DNA from: Pedococcus bigeumensis
GTDB taxonomy: Bacteria > Actinomycetota > Actinomycetes > Actinomycetales > Dermatophilaceae
NCBI RefSeq assembly: GCF_006438965.1
Contig: NZ_RCZM01000001.1
Location: 559,097 to 623,096, forward strand
DNA length: 64,000 nt
Reading direction: 5' to 3'
Of the stretch, positions 37,132 through 44,507 are shown piece after piece (within the stretch, counting starts at the first letter, position 1; each line of letters begins with the position of its first letter). A model generated the notes under the pieces. It saw nothing but the letters and a program-made list of their open reading frames with translations, searched no databases and was not told the origin of the DNA. Made by a program: the position numbers and the translations under genes.

Positions 37132-37817
37132 GCCGGCACCTCGTCACGGATGGTCAGGGTGCGCTGGCGCAGGGCGGGTCGCGCGCCGTAGACGAGGTCC
37201 GGGCGGACGGCGACGATGCTCGACACGGCCAGTGCCGTAATGGCGGCCTCGCCCAGCCCGATCAGGCTGTGGACGCCGACCATCGCGGTGGCCACGGTCG
37301 AGAACGGCACGTCGGCGACGCCTCCGATGGCGAACAGGACCGAGAACGCGAACGCGGCCGTCGGCACGGACACGAACGCCGCGACGCAAGCGGCCGGGAC
37401 GACGGAGGCGGGGCGCCTGGGCAGCACGCGGCGCAGGGCGATGAAGACCAGCCAGCCGACCCAGACCCCGACGAGGCCCATCAGGGTGATGTTGGTGCCG
37501 AGTGCGGTGAGCCCACCGTCGGCCATCAGGGTCGCCTGGACGATGAGCACGACCGTGATCGCCAGGGTCGCCGTCCACGGGCCGACCAGCACCGCCGCGA
37601 GGGCGCCACCGAGGAGGTGGCCGGACGTCCCGGCGCCGATCGGGAAGTTGAGCAGCTGCGTCGCGAAGATGAACAGCGCGACCAGCCCGGCCAGGGGGGC
37701 AGTGCGGTCGTCGAGCTCGCGACGGGCGCCCCGCAGGGCCAGTCCCACCCCGGCTGCGGCGACGACGGCGGTGCCGACCGACGTGGGTGCGTCGAGGAAT
37801 CCGTCGGGGACGTGCAC
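37128..37817 (-). CDS. cbiM: Nickel/cobalt ECF transporter substrate-binding membrane subunit
   Basis: Metal-specific S-component, 229 residues with about seven membrane segments. The N-terminus MHVPDGFLDAPTS carries the invariant His2 that forms the metal site together with the amino terminus; TGHLLGG-like residues (GTSGHLLGGALAA) follow. First gene of the operon. The operator upstream is a Nur-type box, so the transporter probably serves nickel and could be called NikM; sequence alone does not decide between nickel and cobalt. Confidence 0.92.
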   Translation of the reverse strand: MHVPDGFLDAPTSVGTAVVAAAGVGLALRGARRELDDRTAPLAGLVALFIFATQLLNFPIGAGTSGHLLGGALAAVLVGPWTATLAITVVLIVQATLMADGGLTALGTNITLMGLVGVWVGWLVFIALRRVLPRRPASVVPAACVAAFVSVPTAAFAFSVLFAIGGVADVPFSTVATAMVGVHSLIGLGEAAITALAVSSIVAVRPDLVYGARPALRQRTLTIRDEVPA

Positions 37818-37889
37818 GAGGTGCTCCTGCCTGCTCGGGTGGGCCGCCTGCTGCTGGGATAGGTTTGACGCAGGACGTGAACCAGCCTA

Positions 37890-37906
37890 TTGCAAACTAT
37901 TCGCAA
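37890..37906. promoter_or_regulatory. Nur-type operator (TTGCAA-N5-TCGCAA)
   Basis: TTGCAA-ACTAT-TCGCAA matches the nickel-responsive Nur box described in Streptomyces (TTGCAA-N5-TTGCAA) with one substitution. It is embedded in a larger CCTATTGC/GCAATAGG inverted repeat (37886-37910) and lies 73 nt upstream of cbiM and 32 nt upstream of the divergent peroxiredoxin gene. Confidence 0.65.
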
Positions 37907-37938
37907 TAGGCACCTTGCCGGATTGGAGACCAACGACC

Positions 37939-38409
37939 GTGAGCGAGCGACTCAGCCCGGGTGACACCGCACCCGACTTCACCCTGACCGACGACAAGGG
38001 TGCCCAGGTCAGCCTGTCCGACCTTCGCGGCAAGAAGGTCATCGTCTACTTCTACCCGGCCGCGATGACTCCGGGCTGCACCACGCAGGCCTGCGACTTC
38101 AGCGACAACATCAACACCCTGCACCGCGAGGGCTACGAGGTGCTCGGCATCTCGCCCGACAAGCCGGAGAAGCTGGCCAAGTTCCGCGAGCAGGACGGCC
38201 TCACCATCCAGCTGCTGTCCGACGCGGACAAGTCGGTGATGAACGCCTACGGCGCGTTCGGCGAGAAGAAGCTCTACGGCAAGACCGTCCAGGGTGTCCT
38301 GCGCAGCACGGTGGTCGTCGACGAGTCCGGCACGGTGTCCAACGCCTGGTACAACGTCAAGGCCACCGGCCACGTCGCCAAGCTGCGCCGCGACCTCGGC
38401 CTGGCCTGA
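37939..38409 (+). CDS. bcp: Thiol peroxidase, bacterioferritin comigratory protein (AhpC/TSA family)
   Basis: Reduces hydroperoxides. The 156 residues carry the peroxidatic Cys in YPAAMTPGCTTQACDF, with a possible resolving Cys five residues later, and the family blocks LSDLRGKKVIVYFYP and DKPEKLAKF. GTG start with GGAG 9-12 nt upstream. It is divergent from the nickel transporter and shares the intergenic region containing the Nur-type box. Confidence 0.94.
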   Translation: MSERLSPGDTAPDFTLTDDKGAQVSLSDLRGKKVIVYFYPAAMTPGCTTQACDFSDNINTLHREGYEVLGISPDKPEKLAKFREQDGLTIQLLSDADKSVMNAYGAFGEKKLYGKTVQGVLRSTVVVDESGTVSNAWYNVKATGHVAKLRRDLGLA

Positions 38410-38445
38410 CCCGCTCCACCCACCCGATCCACCGAGGAGCGCCGC

Positions 38446-38736
38446 ATGAGCGACAACAGCACGAGCAAGCCGTCCAGCGAGCGCAGCAAGTCGGTCGACC
38501 AGATCGAGGCCGACATCGCCGCGGCGCGGGAGCGCCTCGCGGGCACCGTCGACGAGCTGCACACCCGCACGGCGCCGCAGGAGATCGCCCGCCGGCAGGT
38601 CGAGTCGGCCAAGACGAAGTTCACCGAGGCGACCCGCACCGAGTCCGGTGACCTGCGCACCGAACGCATCGCGGCGCTCGCTGCCGCCGCTGTCGCGCTC
38701 ATCGGGTTGGGCGTCGTCCGACGCCGTCGCGGCTGA
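38446..38736 (+). CDS. DUF3618 domain protein
   Basis: A 96-residue protein with the DUF3618 pattern SVDQIEADIAAARERLAGTVDELHTR (helical, charged) followed by one C-terminal membrane segment (IAALAAAAVALIGLGVV) and a basic RRRRG end. GAGGAG precedes the ATG. It is 36 nt after bcp and may be cotranscribed. Role unknown; the family occurs in actinobacterial envelope contexts. Confidence 0.85.
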   Translation: MSDNSTSKPSSERSKSVDQIEADIAAARERLAGTVDELHTRTAPQEIARRQVESAKTKFTEATRTESGDLRTERIAALAAAAVALIGLGVVRRRRG

Positions 38737-38781
38737 GTCCCACGCGGCCGGCTGCGGACCGAGGTCGCGCCACGGCACACG

Positions 38782-38827
38782 GAGGTGAGGTATGCCGCGG
38801 GGCCAGCCCCACGGCATACCTCACCTC
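38782..38827. terminator. 21-bp hairpin containing two GTATGCCG motifs
   Basis: A 46-nt inverted repeat with 21 base pairs, one C-A mismatch and a 2-nt loop; each arm includes the dispersed octamer. It lies between the convergent DUF3618 and rhodanese genes and touches the rhodanese stop codon, so it is a likely bidirectional terminator. Confidence 0.7.
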
Positions 38828-39308
38828 AGCCGGCGACCGGCAGACCCGCCTCGCGCCAGGCCCGGAATCCGCCGACCACGTCGGTGGCCCGGCGAATCCC
38901 CAAGCGGAGCAATGCGTCCGCTGCCAGTGACGAGGTGAAGCCCTCCTGGCACAGGACGAGCACGCGGGTGTCGTAGGCGGCGATCGGGAGACGCGCCTCG
39001 TGCCGCGGGTCGAACCGCCACTCGAGCACGTTGCGCTCGACGGCCAGCGGGCCGAGAGGGGCCGCGACCTCACCCTCGAACGCACGCTGCGTCACGGGCC
39101 GGATGTCGACGAGCACGCCACGGCCGTAGAGCACCTCCTGGTAGGCCCCGCGCGCGCTGACCCGGTCCAGCCGGCTGCGGGCGTCGGTCAGCTGGTCGTC
39201 GATGCCCGCATAGGTGGGGGCTTCCCAGCCGCGGCCGCTCGCCGGTGCTGGCGTAGCCGTCGGGTCGCTGAACAGCCGCGTCTCCCAGTGCACGGTCGGG
39301 GCGCTCAC
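38826..39308 (-). CDS. Rhodanese-like domain protein
   Basis: A single rhodanese domain of 160 residues, probably a sulfurtransferase. It has the early GVLVDIRPVTQRAFEG segment and the active-site loop VLCQEGFTSSLAADAL with the catalytic Cys, ending with VVGGFRAWREAGLPV. The GTG at 39308 overlaps the cysteine dioxygenase stop by GTGA; another GTG lies one codon upstream. Pairing with cysteine dioxygenase points to cysteine sulfur turnover. Confidence 0.9.
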   Translation of the reverse strand: MSAPTVHWETRLFSDPTATPAPASGRGWEAPTYAGIDDQLTDARSRLDRVSARGAYQEVLYGRGVLVDIRPVTQRAFEGEVAAPLGPLAVERNVLEWRFDPRHEARLPIAAYDTRVLVLCQEGFTSSLAADALLRLGIRRATDVVGGFRAWREAGLPVAG

Positions 39309-39790
39309 CACTGCTCACCCGCCTTTTCGACACTGGTCTGGCGAAGCGTGGTGTCCAGCAGGGCGTAGCGGGTCATGCCGCGCAGGGCGGGGGAGTAGAC
39401 GTGGACGGAGAGGGCGGGTCGGTCGCCGAGGTTGGTCACGTTGTGGATGTGGTGGGGACCGAACGAACGGCCCTCGCCCTCCCAGAGGTAGCGGTCGTGG
39501 GCCGCGTTGCCCGACCACGACTGCTCGGCCAGGTCGCCCTTGACGGTGAGGAAGGCTCCCTCGGACTGGAGGTGGTCGTGCCAGCCGGTCGAGGACCCGA
39601 CCGGCCAGCGGATCAGCCAGATCTCGAGGTGGTCGGTGGCATCGAGCCGGTGCCAGCTGCGCTCGGTGGCGTCGAGGTCGACCTCGCGTTCGAGGTCGGG
39701 GTCGGTGGCGAACAGCCGTGCGGTGCGCAGCAGCTGGCTACGGGTGAAGCGGTTGACGCCGGGAGTGCCGGCGGTGGTGATGGCGGTCAT
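39305..39790 (-). CDS. Cysteine dioxygenase family protein
   Basis: Cupin enzyme of 161 residues that likely oxidises cysteine (or another small thiol such as 3-mercaptopropionate) to its sulfinate. Iron ligands are in STGWHDHLQSEGAF and HHIHNVTNLG. ATG at 39790 follows AGGAGAG. The 450-nt region upstream to the histidine kinase holds a polycysteine leader frame, and a second open frame ending in CPRMCC overlaps this start, so cysteine-responsive translation control is plausible. Confidence 0.9.
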   Translation of the reverse strand: MTAITTAGTPGVNRFTRSQLLRTARLFATDPDLEREVDLDATERSWHRLDATDHLEIWLIRWPVGSSTGWHDHLQSEGAFLTVKGDLAEQSWSGNAAHDRYLWEGEGRSFGPHHIHNVTNLGDRPALSVHVYSPALRGMTRYALLDTTLRQTSVEKAGEQW

Positions 39791-39998
39791 GGTGTCTCTC
39801 CTGCTCGTGAGTCTGGGTCGAAGTGTCGGAATGCGGCGCGTGGCAACACATTCGGGGACACAGCGATCCCTGCGTCAGGAGCAGGTCGAGGTGGATGCGG
39901 TGGTATGCCGCGTGGCTGAGAAGGGGTGAAGCCATGGGTTCGTCTCCGGTTCGGGCGGCGCGCTCACAGAGGTGCGCCGGGGCTGGTGCGGGCTGGGG

Positions 39999-40079
39999 TC
40001 AGGCGCAGCAGCAACACCGCATGGCGCCGCCGCACATGGAGCCCATGTGCATGCGGAACGCCGCGGTGGTCGAAGACAT
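39999..40079 (-). CDS. Polycysteine leader peptide, candidate cysteine-responsive attenuator
   Basis: A 26-codon frame upstream of cysteine dioxygenase, too short for normal gene calling. It is Met-rich (six ATG codons) and ends MRCCCCA-stop: four consecutive Cys codons directly before the end, plus one earlier Cys. The frame ends 208 nt before the dioxygenase ATG. Internal ATG codons at 40052 or 40019 could be the real start. Polycysteine upstream frames acting as cysteine-sensing attenuators are known in mycobacteria; the same role here is inference. No clear Shine-Dalgarno or TANNNT hexamer was found. The rest of 39791-40241 shows no other convincing gene. Confidence 0.6.
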   Translation of the reverse strand: MSSTTAAFRMHMGSMCGGAMRCCCCA

Positions 40080-40241
40080 GGCACCAGTGCAGCACGAGGT
40101 GCGGGGAGCCGTCCACGGGGAAGGGTCCCGTCTCGCAGATCGGACCATGCGGTGGGTCCGTTCGACGCGTCCGGGTCAGGCTGGGCGACTCTGCATCGTC
40201 AGTTCGTCACGGGCGTTGGGAACCTCGTGGATCTGACTACC

Positions 40242-42035
40242 TCAGGAGGACGTTCGATTGGCGGCGCTGAGTGCGCGTCTCGCGGAGATGTACTTCTCGT
40301 TGTCGGGTACCTGCCAGGCCTGTGGCGCGAGATCTTCTGCCTCGGCGGGTGCCAGCGGAAGGCGGATCACGAACGTGCTCCCGGAGCCGTAACTGCTCTG
40401 GACCGTGATGGTTCCGCCCATCAGCTGAGTCAGCTCCTTGCAGATTGCCAGACCCAAGCCACTACCGCCGTAGTTCCGGGTCGTGGACCCGTCGACCTGG
40501 TTGAACGACGCGAATATCGAGTCCTGGTCCTGCGCCCGGATCCCGATGCCCGTGTCGTCGACGCTGAACCTGACCACCTTGCTCGCACTGCCATCCCCGG
40601 CGGCGGTCGTTTCCGGGCCGACCGCGAGGGTCACCTTGCCTTGATGGGTGAACTTCAGCGCGTTGTCGAGCAGGTTGGTGAGAACTTGGAAGAGTCGCGC
40701 AGGGTCGCCGACGACCAGTTGCGGTAGTCCCGGGTCCAGGTGGCACTCGAATCCGATTTCGACCTGTGCCGCCCGTGGCCCGTACACGTCCGCCGCATCT
40801 TCAATCATGGCGTGGAGGTCGAACGTCTTGGGGGACAGCTCCAGCTGACCTGCCTCAATTCGGGAGAAGTCGAGAACCCCCTCGACCAGCGTCTTGAGCA
40901 TCTCCCCCGAGCGGTGCATCTTTCCCAGCAGCTTGAGCTGGAGGGTGTTCAGGGGTGTGTCTTCCAGGATCTCGGCCGCAGCGAGCACGGTCGTCAGTGG
41001 TGTGCGGATCTCGTGACTCATGTTCGCCAAGAACATCGACTTGGCACGGGAGGCCTCAAGAGCCGCGTCCCGCGCCTCTTCCAGTTCTCGATGTGCGTGC
41101 TCCTCGGAGCGGAGCAACCGCGCGGTCCGTACGAACGCCAGCGCCACGACCGCTGTAGTGCCGATGAACAGCTGCAGCGGGTCGTCCGGCGCCCCACGGA
41201 GGTGAGCGATGAGCTCAAGGGCCGGAGGCGCCAGGAGAGGACACACCGCGACCATGAGCTGAGGCACCCGACCGCCGGTCGACGAGTCTGCAACCTCGGT
41301 GGTCTCGAAACCGGACCGCCATGCAGCGCGGGCCATGAGGACGGGAGCAACCATCCACGCGGGGTCCAGCCAGGTCTGCTGGAACGAGCTGCTTGGTTCC
41401 AACATGTAGGTGATGTCGGCGGCCAGCCACAAACAGGTTCCCACCGCGAACGACATGCCGGTGGCAAGACGGGCACCCCGGCTCATCAGGGTGCGGACCA
41501 CCAGCGCAAGCAGGACGGCGTCCGCAATCGGGTACGCCGCCCAAACCGTGCGCACGAAGGGCGCGACGCTGTGGTCAGCCACGATGGGCCCAACGGAAAA
41601 GCTCCACATGGCCAGCACGCTGACGACGATGATGGTCCCCGCGTCGACGACGAGGTCCATCTCGGCCCTGGCGGGGCTCGCCCCACGACCCGTCACGAGC
41701 ACCCGCCATAGTGCCGCGCAAAGGACGACGTAGGCGGCGAACCAGGGCGGGTCCGCAATCGACACGTCCGTACCGGCGCCCAGCTCGTCGAGCAGGGTCC
41801 ACAGAGCGTCACCCAGCGCTGTCAGGAAGAGTCCTGCGGCGATCAGTCGCGGCACCAGTTGCTGTCCACGTGGTGCGCGCGCCGCGCCGATCCACGCGCC
41901 CACGCTGGCGCCCACCAGGACGCCGAGGTAGCAGAAGGAGACGAGCGCATCGTTGTCCGAGACCACGTGGACCAGGACTGCCGCGGCGACGGCGAGCGCC
42001 AGAGCGCCGCTCGCCAGCCGTGTCCTCGTGACCAT
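40242..42035 (-). CDS. Membrane sensor histidine kinase, orphan
   Basis: A 597-residue kinase. About 290 residues at the N-terminus form seven or eight membrane segments with no recognised ligand domain. A short coiled-coil-like stretch (SEEHAHRELEEARDAALEASRAK) links to the phosphoacceptor region FLANMSHEIRTPLTTVL. The ATPase has NLLDNALKFT (N box), VDDTGIGI (G1) and YGGSGLGLAICKELTQLMGG (G2). The H-box style is that of hybrid-type kinases, but no receiver domain or response regulator is adjacent. Base composition and the absence of GTATGCCG set it apart from the flanking core genes. Confidence 0.9.
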   Translation of the reverse strand: MVTRTRLASGALALAVAAAVLVHVVSDNDALVSFCYLGVLVGASVGAWIGAARAPRGQQLVPRLIAAGLFLTALGDALWTLLDELGAGTDVSIADPPWFAAYVVLCAALWRVLVTGRGASPARAEMDLVVDAGTIIVVSVLAMWSFSVGPIVADHSVAPFVRTVWAAYPIADAVLLALVVRTLMSRGARLATGMSFAVGTCLWLAADITYMLEPSSSFQQTWLDPAWMVAPVLMARAAWRSGFETTEVADSSTGGRVPQLMVAVCPLLAPPALELIAHLRGAPDDPLQLFIGTTAVVALAFVRTARLLRSEEHAHRELEEARDAALEASRAKSMFLANMSHEIRTPLTTVLAAAEILEDTPLNTLQLKLLGKMHRSGEMLKTLVEGVLDFSRIEAGQLELSPKTFDLHAMIEDAADVYGPRAAQVEIGFECHLDPGLPQLVVGDPARLFQVLTNLLDNALKFTHQGKVTLAVGPETTAAGDGSASKVVRFSVDDTGIGIRAQDQDSIFASFNQVDGSTTRNYGGSGLGLAICKELTQLMGGTITVQSSYGSGSTFVIRLPLAPAEAEDLAPQAWQVPDNEKYISARRALSAANRTSS

Positions 42036-42180
42036 TCAGGGACTCTACGATGCGGGCGTCCCCATCCTTGGACTGAACACAACTATGTGCCTGAAGGGAC
42101 GAGCGCCGACCGCCAAGGAATGATCCCCTCAACGGGAGCCCGAGATGTTCTTCGGGTCCGAGGGTGGTCTCGTCAGCAGG

Positions 42181-42819
42181 TCAGGGTGGCGATGTTGCTG
42201 CCAGCCGGGCACCTTCGCTGAAGAAGGCCGTGATCGCTGCGACGTCGGCGAGCTCATCGACCAGCCGAGCGGCGCCGAAGGGGGCGTTCCAGAAGTCACC
42301 AGTCCGTGGGCGGTGTGGTCCCACGTAGGCGTACGGAAGTGCCAAGTAGTCGTCGCCAGGGGAGACACCGTAGTTGACCCCCTCCACAGTGGTGGCGACG
42401 TCGAAGTGTTCCGGCCAGAGGGTGCGCTCGGCATCTGGTCGGAACGCGCGCAGGGCGTTCTCGCCGAGGCGGAACGCCGTCTCGACCACGTGGACCGACG
42501 CTGGGTCGAGACGAACTGTCTCCGAGGGTGAGACATGAGGGCCGTCGTTGTAGACGTCATCCAGTGGGCTGGCCTCCAGCCCCGCCCTCAGCGCGGCGTC
42601 CGCGATGGTCAATCCGTCGACGGCGATCCGCGAGGAGGGTGTGACCAGCTCACCGCCGGCCAGCAGGACGATGGGACCGTCCCAGGTGCCGATGCCCTCC
42701 GGATGCACGCGCAACCGCAGGTCGCCGGTCTGGCGGAACCGCGGGCCGGCGACGACCAGCTCCGCCAGTGCGTGAAGGCTGCGACGGGTCTGGGTGTAGG
42801 TGTCGGTGGGTACGGCCAT
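42181..42819 (-). CDS. Uncharacterised protein
   Basis: A 212-residue soluble protein I cannot assign. Visible features: SLHALAELVVAGPRFRQTGDLRLRV at the N-terminus, GTWDGPIVLLAGGELV, and a C-terminal PYAYVGPHRPRTGDFWNAPFGAARL. A strong GAGGAGG-type Shine-Dalgarno precedes the ATG at 42819, so the gene is probably real. It lies immediately outside the tRNA-Lys 3' copy that bounds the putative island. Confidence 0.65.
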   Translation of the reverse strand: MAVPTDTYTQTRRSLHALAELVVAGPRFRQTGDLRLRVHPEGIGTWDGPIVLLAGGELVTPSSRIAVDGLTIADAALRAGLEASPLDDVYNDGPHVSPSETVRLDPASVHVVETAFRLGENALRAFRPDAERTLWPEHFDVATTVEGVNYGVSPGDDYLALPYAYVGPHRPRTGDFWNAPFGAARLVDELADVAAITAFFSEGARLAATSPP

Positions 42820-42885
42820 CTCGTCCTCCTCGAGCTCGGTGTGGACACCGGCGTGATCGTGAGACCAAGCATCCCGCGGACGACA

Positions 42886-42915
42886 AGAGGGCCGTCGCAC
42901 AGCGATCGGCCCTCT
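42886..42915. terminator. Hairpin next to the tRNA-Lys 3' copy
   Basis: A perfect 9-bp stem (42886-42894 with 42907-42915) and a 12-nt loop. On the minus strand it comes 5 nt after the tRNA-like fragment, the place expected for a tRNA terminator; no comparable hairpin follows the intact tRNA-Lys gene. Confidence 0.55.
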
Positions 42916-42920
42916 CGTGG

Positions 42921-42962
42921 ATAGTGCGCCATCAGGGACTGGAACCCCGAACCAGCGGATTA
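42921..42962 (-). repeat. Degenerate copy of the tRNA-Lys 3' end (putative attachment site)
   Basis: Matches 47211-47252, the 3' half of tRNA-Lys, at 38 of 42 positions, with a 17-bp exact core GTGCGCCATCAGGGACT. One substitution lies in the T-loop, so it could not form a working tRNA. No 5' tRNA half is present next to it. Confidence 0.75.
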
Positions 42963-43095
42963 TCCAAAGGGGATTCGCGTCGTTGCCCGTCCCAGCCCGC
43001 GAATGCCCCCCTCTGGCCTCCCTCAGGTCGCGGTGCATAGGCACGTTTGCGCTGATCAGTAGCCGGGTAGGCATTCGCCGTCACGGCGTCGGGGA

Positions 43096-43239
43096 TCAGC
43101 GGGGGACGCAGCCACGGCGCCGTGACTCTCCACAAAACAGCATGGCGGCGAGTGCCTGTTCCTTGGCGCTCGTGAACCGGTCCCCTGGCTCGGACAGCTG
43201 CTGGTTGGACGCGCTCTCGGCGAAGATGACACCAGGCAT
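43096..43239 (-). CDS. Small uncharacterised protein
   Basis: A possible 47-residue protein beginning MPGVIFAESASNQQL, with GGAG 6 nt before the ATG at 43239. No known domain, no membrane segment. The frame is open further upstream, but the Shine-Dalgarno supports this start. It could equally be a chance frame. Confidence 0.3.
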   Translation of the reverse strand: MPGVIFAESASNQQLSEPGDRFTSAKEQALAAMLFCGESRRRGCVPR

Positions 43240-43421
43240 GAGAACTCCATCCGTCGGGGCGGTCTGCCCTGCCCGAACCCCCGTCACATGCCCACTGGGC
43301 GGCACCTACACCTCACCTTAGGGAAATGGCGGACGCGTCGAGGGATTGATGAAGACCACGAGTGGGTAAGGAAGCGACATGCACGCCCGTCGGGCGCGCG
43401 CCCTGCGGAAGGAGGTCTTCG

Positions 43422-43652
43422 ATGACCGACATGGAGATGGCCATCCTTGACTTCGAACGAGAATGGTGGCGTCACGCTGGTGCGAAGGACCGAGAGGTCT
43501 CCCAGCGTTGGGGCATCAGCGCCTCTGAGTACGACCATCTCCTGGCCGCGGTCGCCGTGCGTCCTGAAGCGATGGCTTACGACCCTCTGACGGTGCGGCG
43601 CATTCGCCGGCGACTCGTGCCCCCGAGTAGTAGGCGGTTCGGAAGTAGCTGA
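43422..43652 (+). CDS. DUF3263 domain protein
   Basis: A 76-residue protein matching the DUF3263 pattern: ILDFEREWWRHAGAKDREVSQRWGISASEYDHLL then AYDPLTVRRIRRRL. The helices resemble a small DNA-binding fold, but its role is unknown. A textbook GGAAGGAGG Shine-Dalgarno precedes the ATG at 43422, whereas the upstream extension of the frame has none. Confidence 0.8.
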   Translation: MTDMEMAILDFEREWWRHAGAKDREVSQRWGISASEYDHLLAAVAVRPEAMAYDPLTVRRIRRRLVPPSSRRFGSS

Positions 43653-43690
43653 CCGGACGATCGCGCTGGGATGCGTTCGCGGCACGGAGT

Positions 43691-44062
43691 TCAGCGTTCT
43701 TGGCCGCTGCCGGGCCGGTTCGTGATCGACCGCAGCCCGGCTCCGGCGTACGTCGCGAGAAGGGCTGGCAGGCAGAGCACGAGCAGGCTGGCGGCGCCAG
43801 GCAGGCCGGGCGGCTCGAGGTGATGAAGGCGATCAGGCGCGACAAGAAGCAGGATGAACGTGGCTGCTGCAGGCACCATCCCCAGTGCCAGGCCGGTCGC
43901 CCAGGCCAGGGACGGAGCCAGCGTGCCGAGGGCGAAAGCGGTGGCCAGCAGGACCAGGAGGACCACCGGGCCCGCGTCGTCCGAGTTGGGCAGCAGATCG
44001 ACAACCAGGACAGCGACGGTGGCGCCCGACAAGGCGATGCCGTACCTGAGAGTGTGCGCCAT
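43691..44062 (-). CDS. Small uncharacterised membrane protein
   Basis: A 123-residue protein, mostly hydrophobic, with about four membrane segments (including ATVAVLVVDLL, VVLLVLLATAFALGTLAP and LLVLCLPALLATYAG) and a polar C-terminal tail. GGGAGG lies 7-12 nt before the ATG. It loosely recalls the membrane part of DUF4118-type sensor proteins, but too little is present to assign. Single gene inside the putative island. Confidence 0.6.
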   Translation of the reverse strand: MAHTLRYGIALSGATVAVLVVDLLPNSDDAGPVVLLVLLATAFALGTLAPSLAWATGLALGMVPAAATFILLLVAPDRLHHLEPPGLPGAASLLVLCLPALLATYAGAGLRSITNRPGSGQER

Positions 44063-44507
44063 GCAGACCTCCCGACAAGATCAACCCACGGAGTTGTTTC
44101 CGTCCCGCCACCGATGATGCAGTCCCCGGGACCTCAACCTGACCTGTACCCATCCGAGCCCGTTGGCCCTGGGTACATATCGTCGCGACACATCACGCCC
44201 ACGGGCAACAACGGTGGGTCGCGATTGCGCGAGGGACGCGGAACCTGAAACTGCTTCTTTCGAGCGGATCGCGGCAGGTCCAGGCGCGCGAGGCCTCATT
44301 AGACGTCGTCGTGCCCGAGGGGTGGAGGCCAGTTCTCAGTGGGAGTCGGCCTGGGCAAGGAGGAGCGGGCCCTTGGTCTCAGAGAGGCTGACTGCTGGGC
44401 CACGAGCTCGGTGCGGAAGAAGCCTGCGGGGAGGCTGCCGGCTGTGACGCGGGGCGACTGATCAGCCCGTCCCCGGTCGATGTGGGTGACGCCCACCGGG
44501 ATGCTGT
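44063..44507. other. 445-bp stretch without a convincing gene
   Basis: No reading frame here has both a plausible start signal and a coherent protein pattern. Some short frames exist on both strands but look like chance. The stretch lies between the membrane protein and the molybdoenzyme inside the putative island and may hold a decayed gene. Confidence 0.5.

Noticed and set aside
37863-37938. Cobalamin riboswitch before cbiM
   Set aside because: The 121 nt between the operator region and bcp or cbiM are too short and lack the conserved B12-box; the palindromic TTGCAA box explains the conserved-looking sequence better.
39875-40084. A 69-codon Cys-containing minus-strand frame overlapping the leader region
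   Set aside because: Cysteines are scattered and the frame is Pro/Ala/Ser rich; the shorter frame at 39999-40079 with four consecutive Cys codons just before its stop is the better leader candidate.
42921-42962. A complete second tRNA gene
   Set aside because: Only the 3' half is present, with a T-loop change; the expected D-arm and anticodon arm are absent upstream.
44063-44507. A decayed fdhD or other formate dehydrogenase accessory gene
   Set aside because: No FdhD motif could be recognised in any frame, so only an empty stretch is reported.
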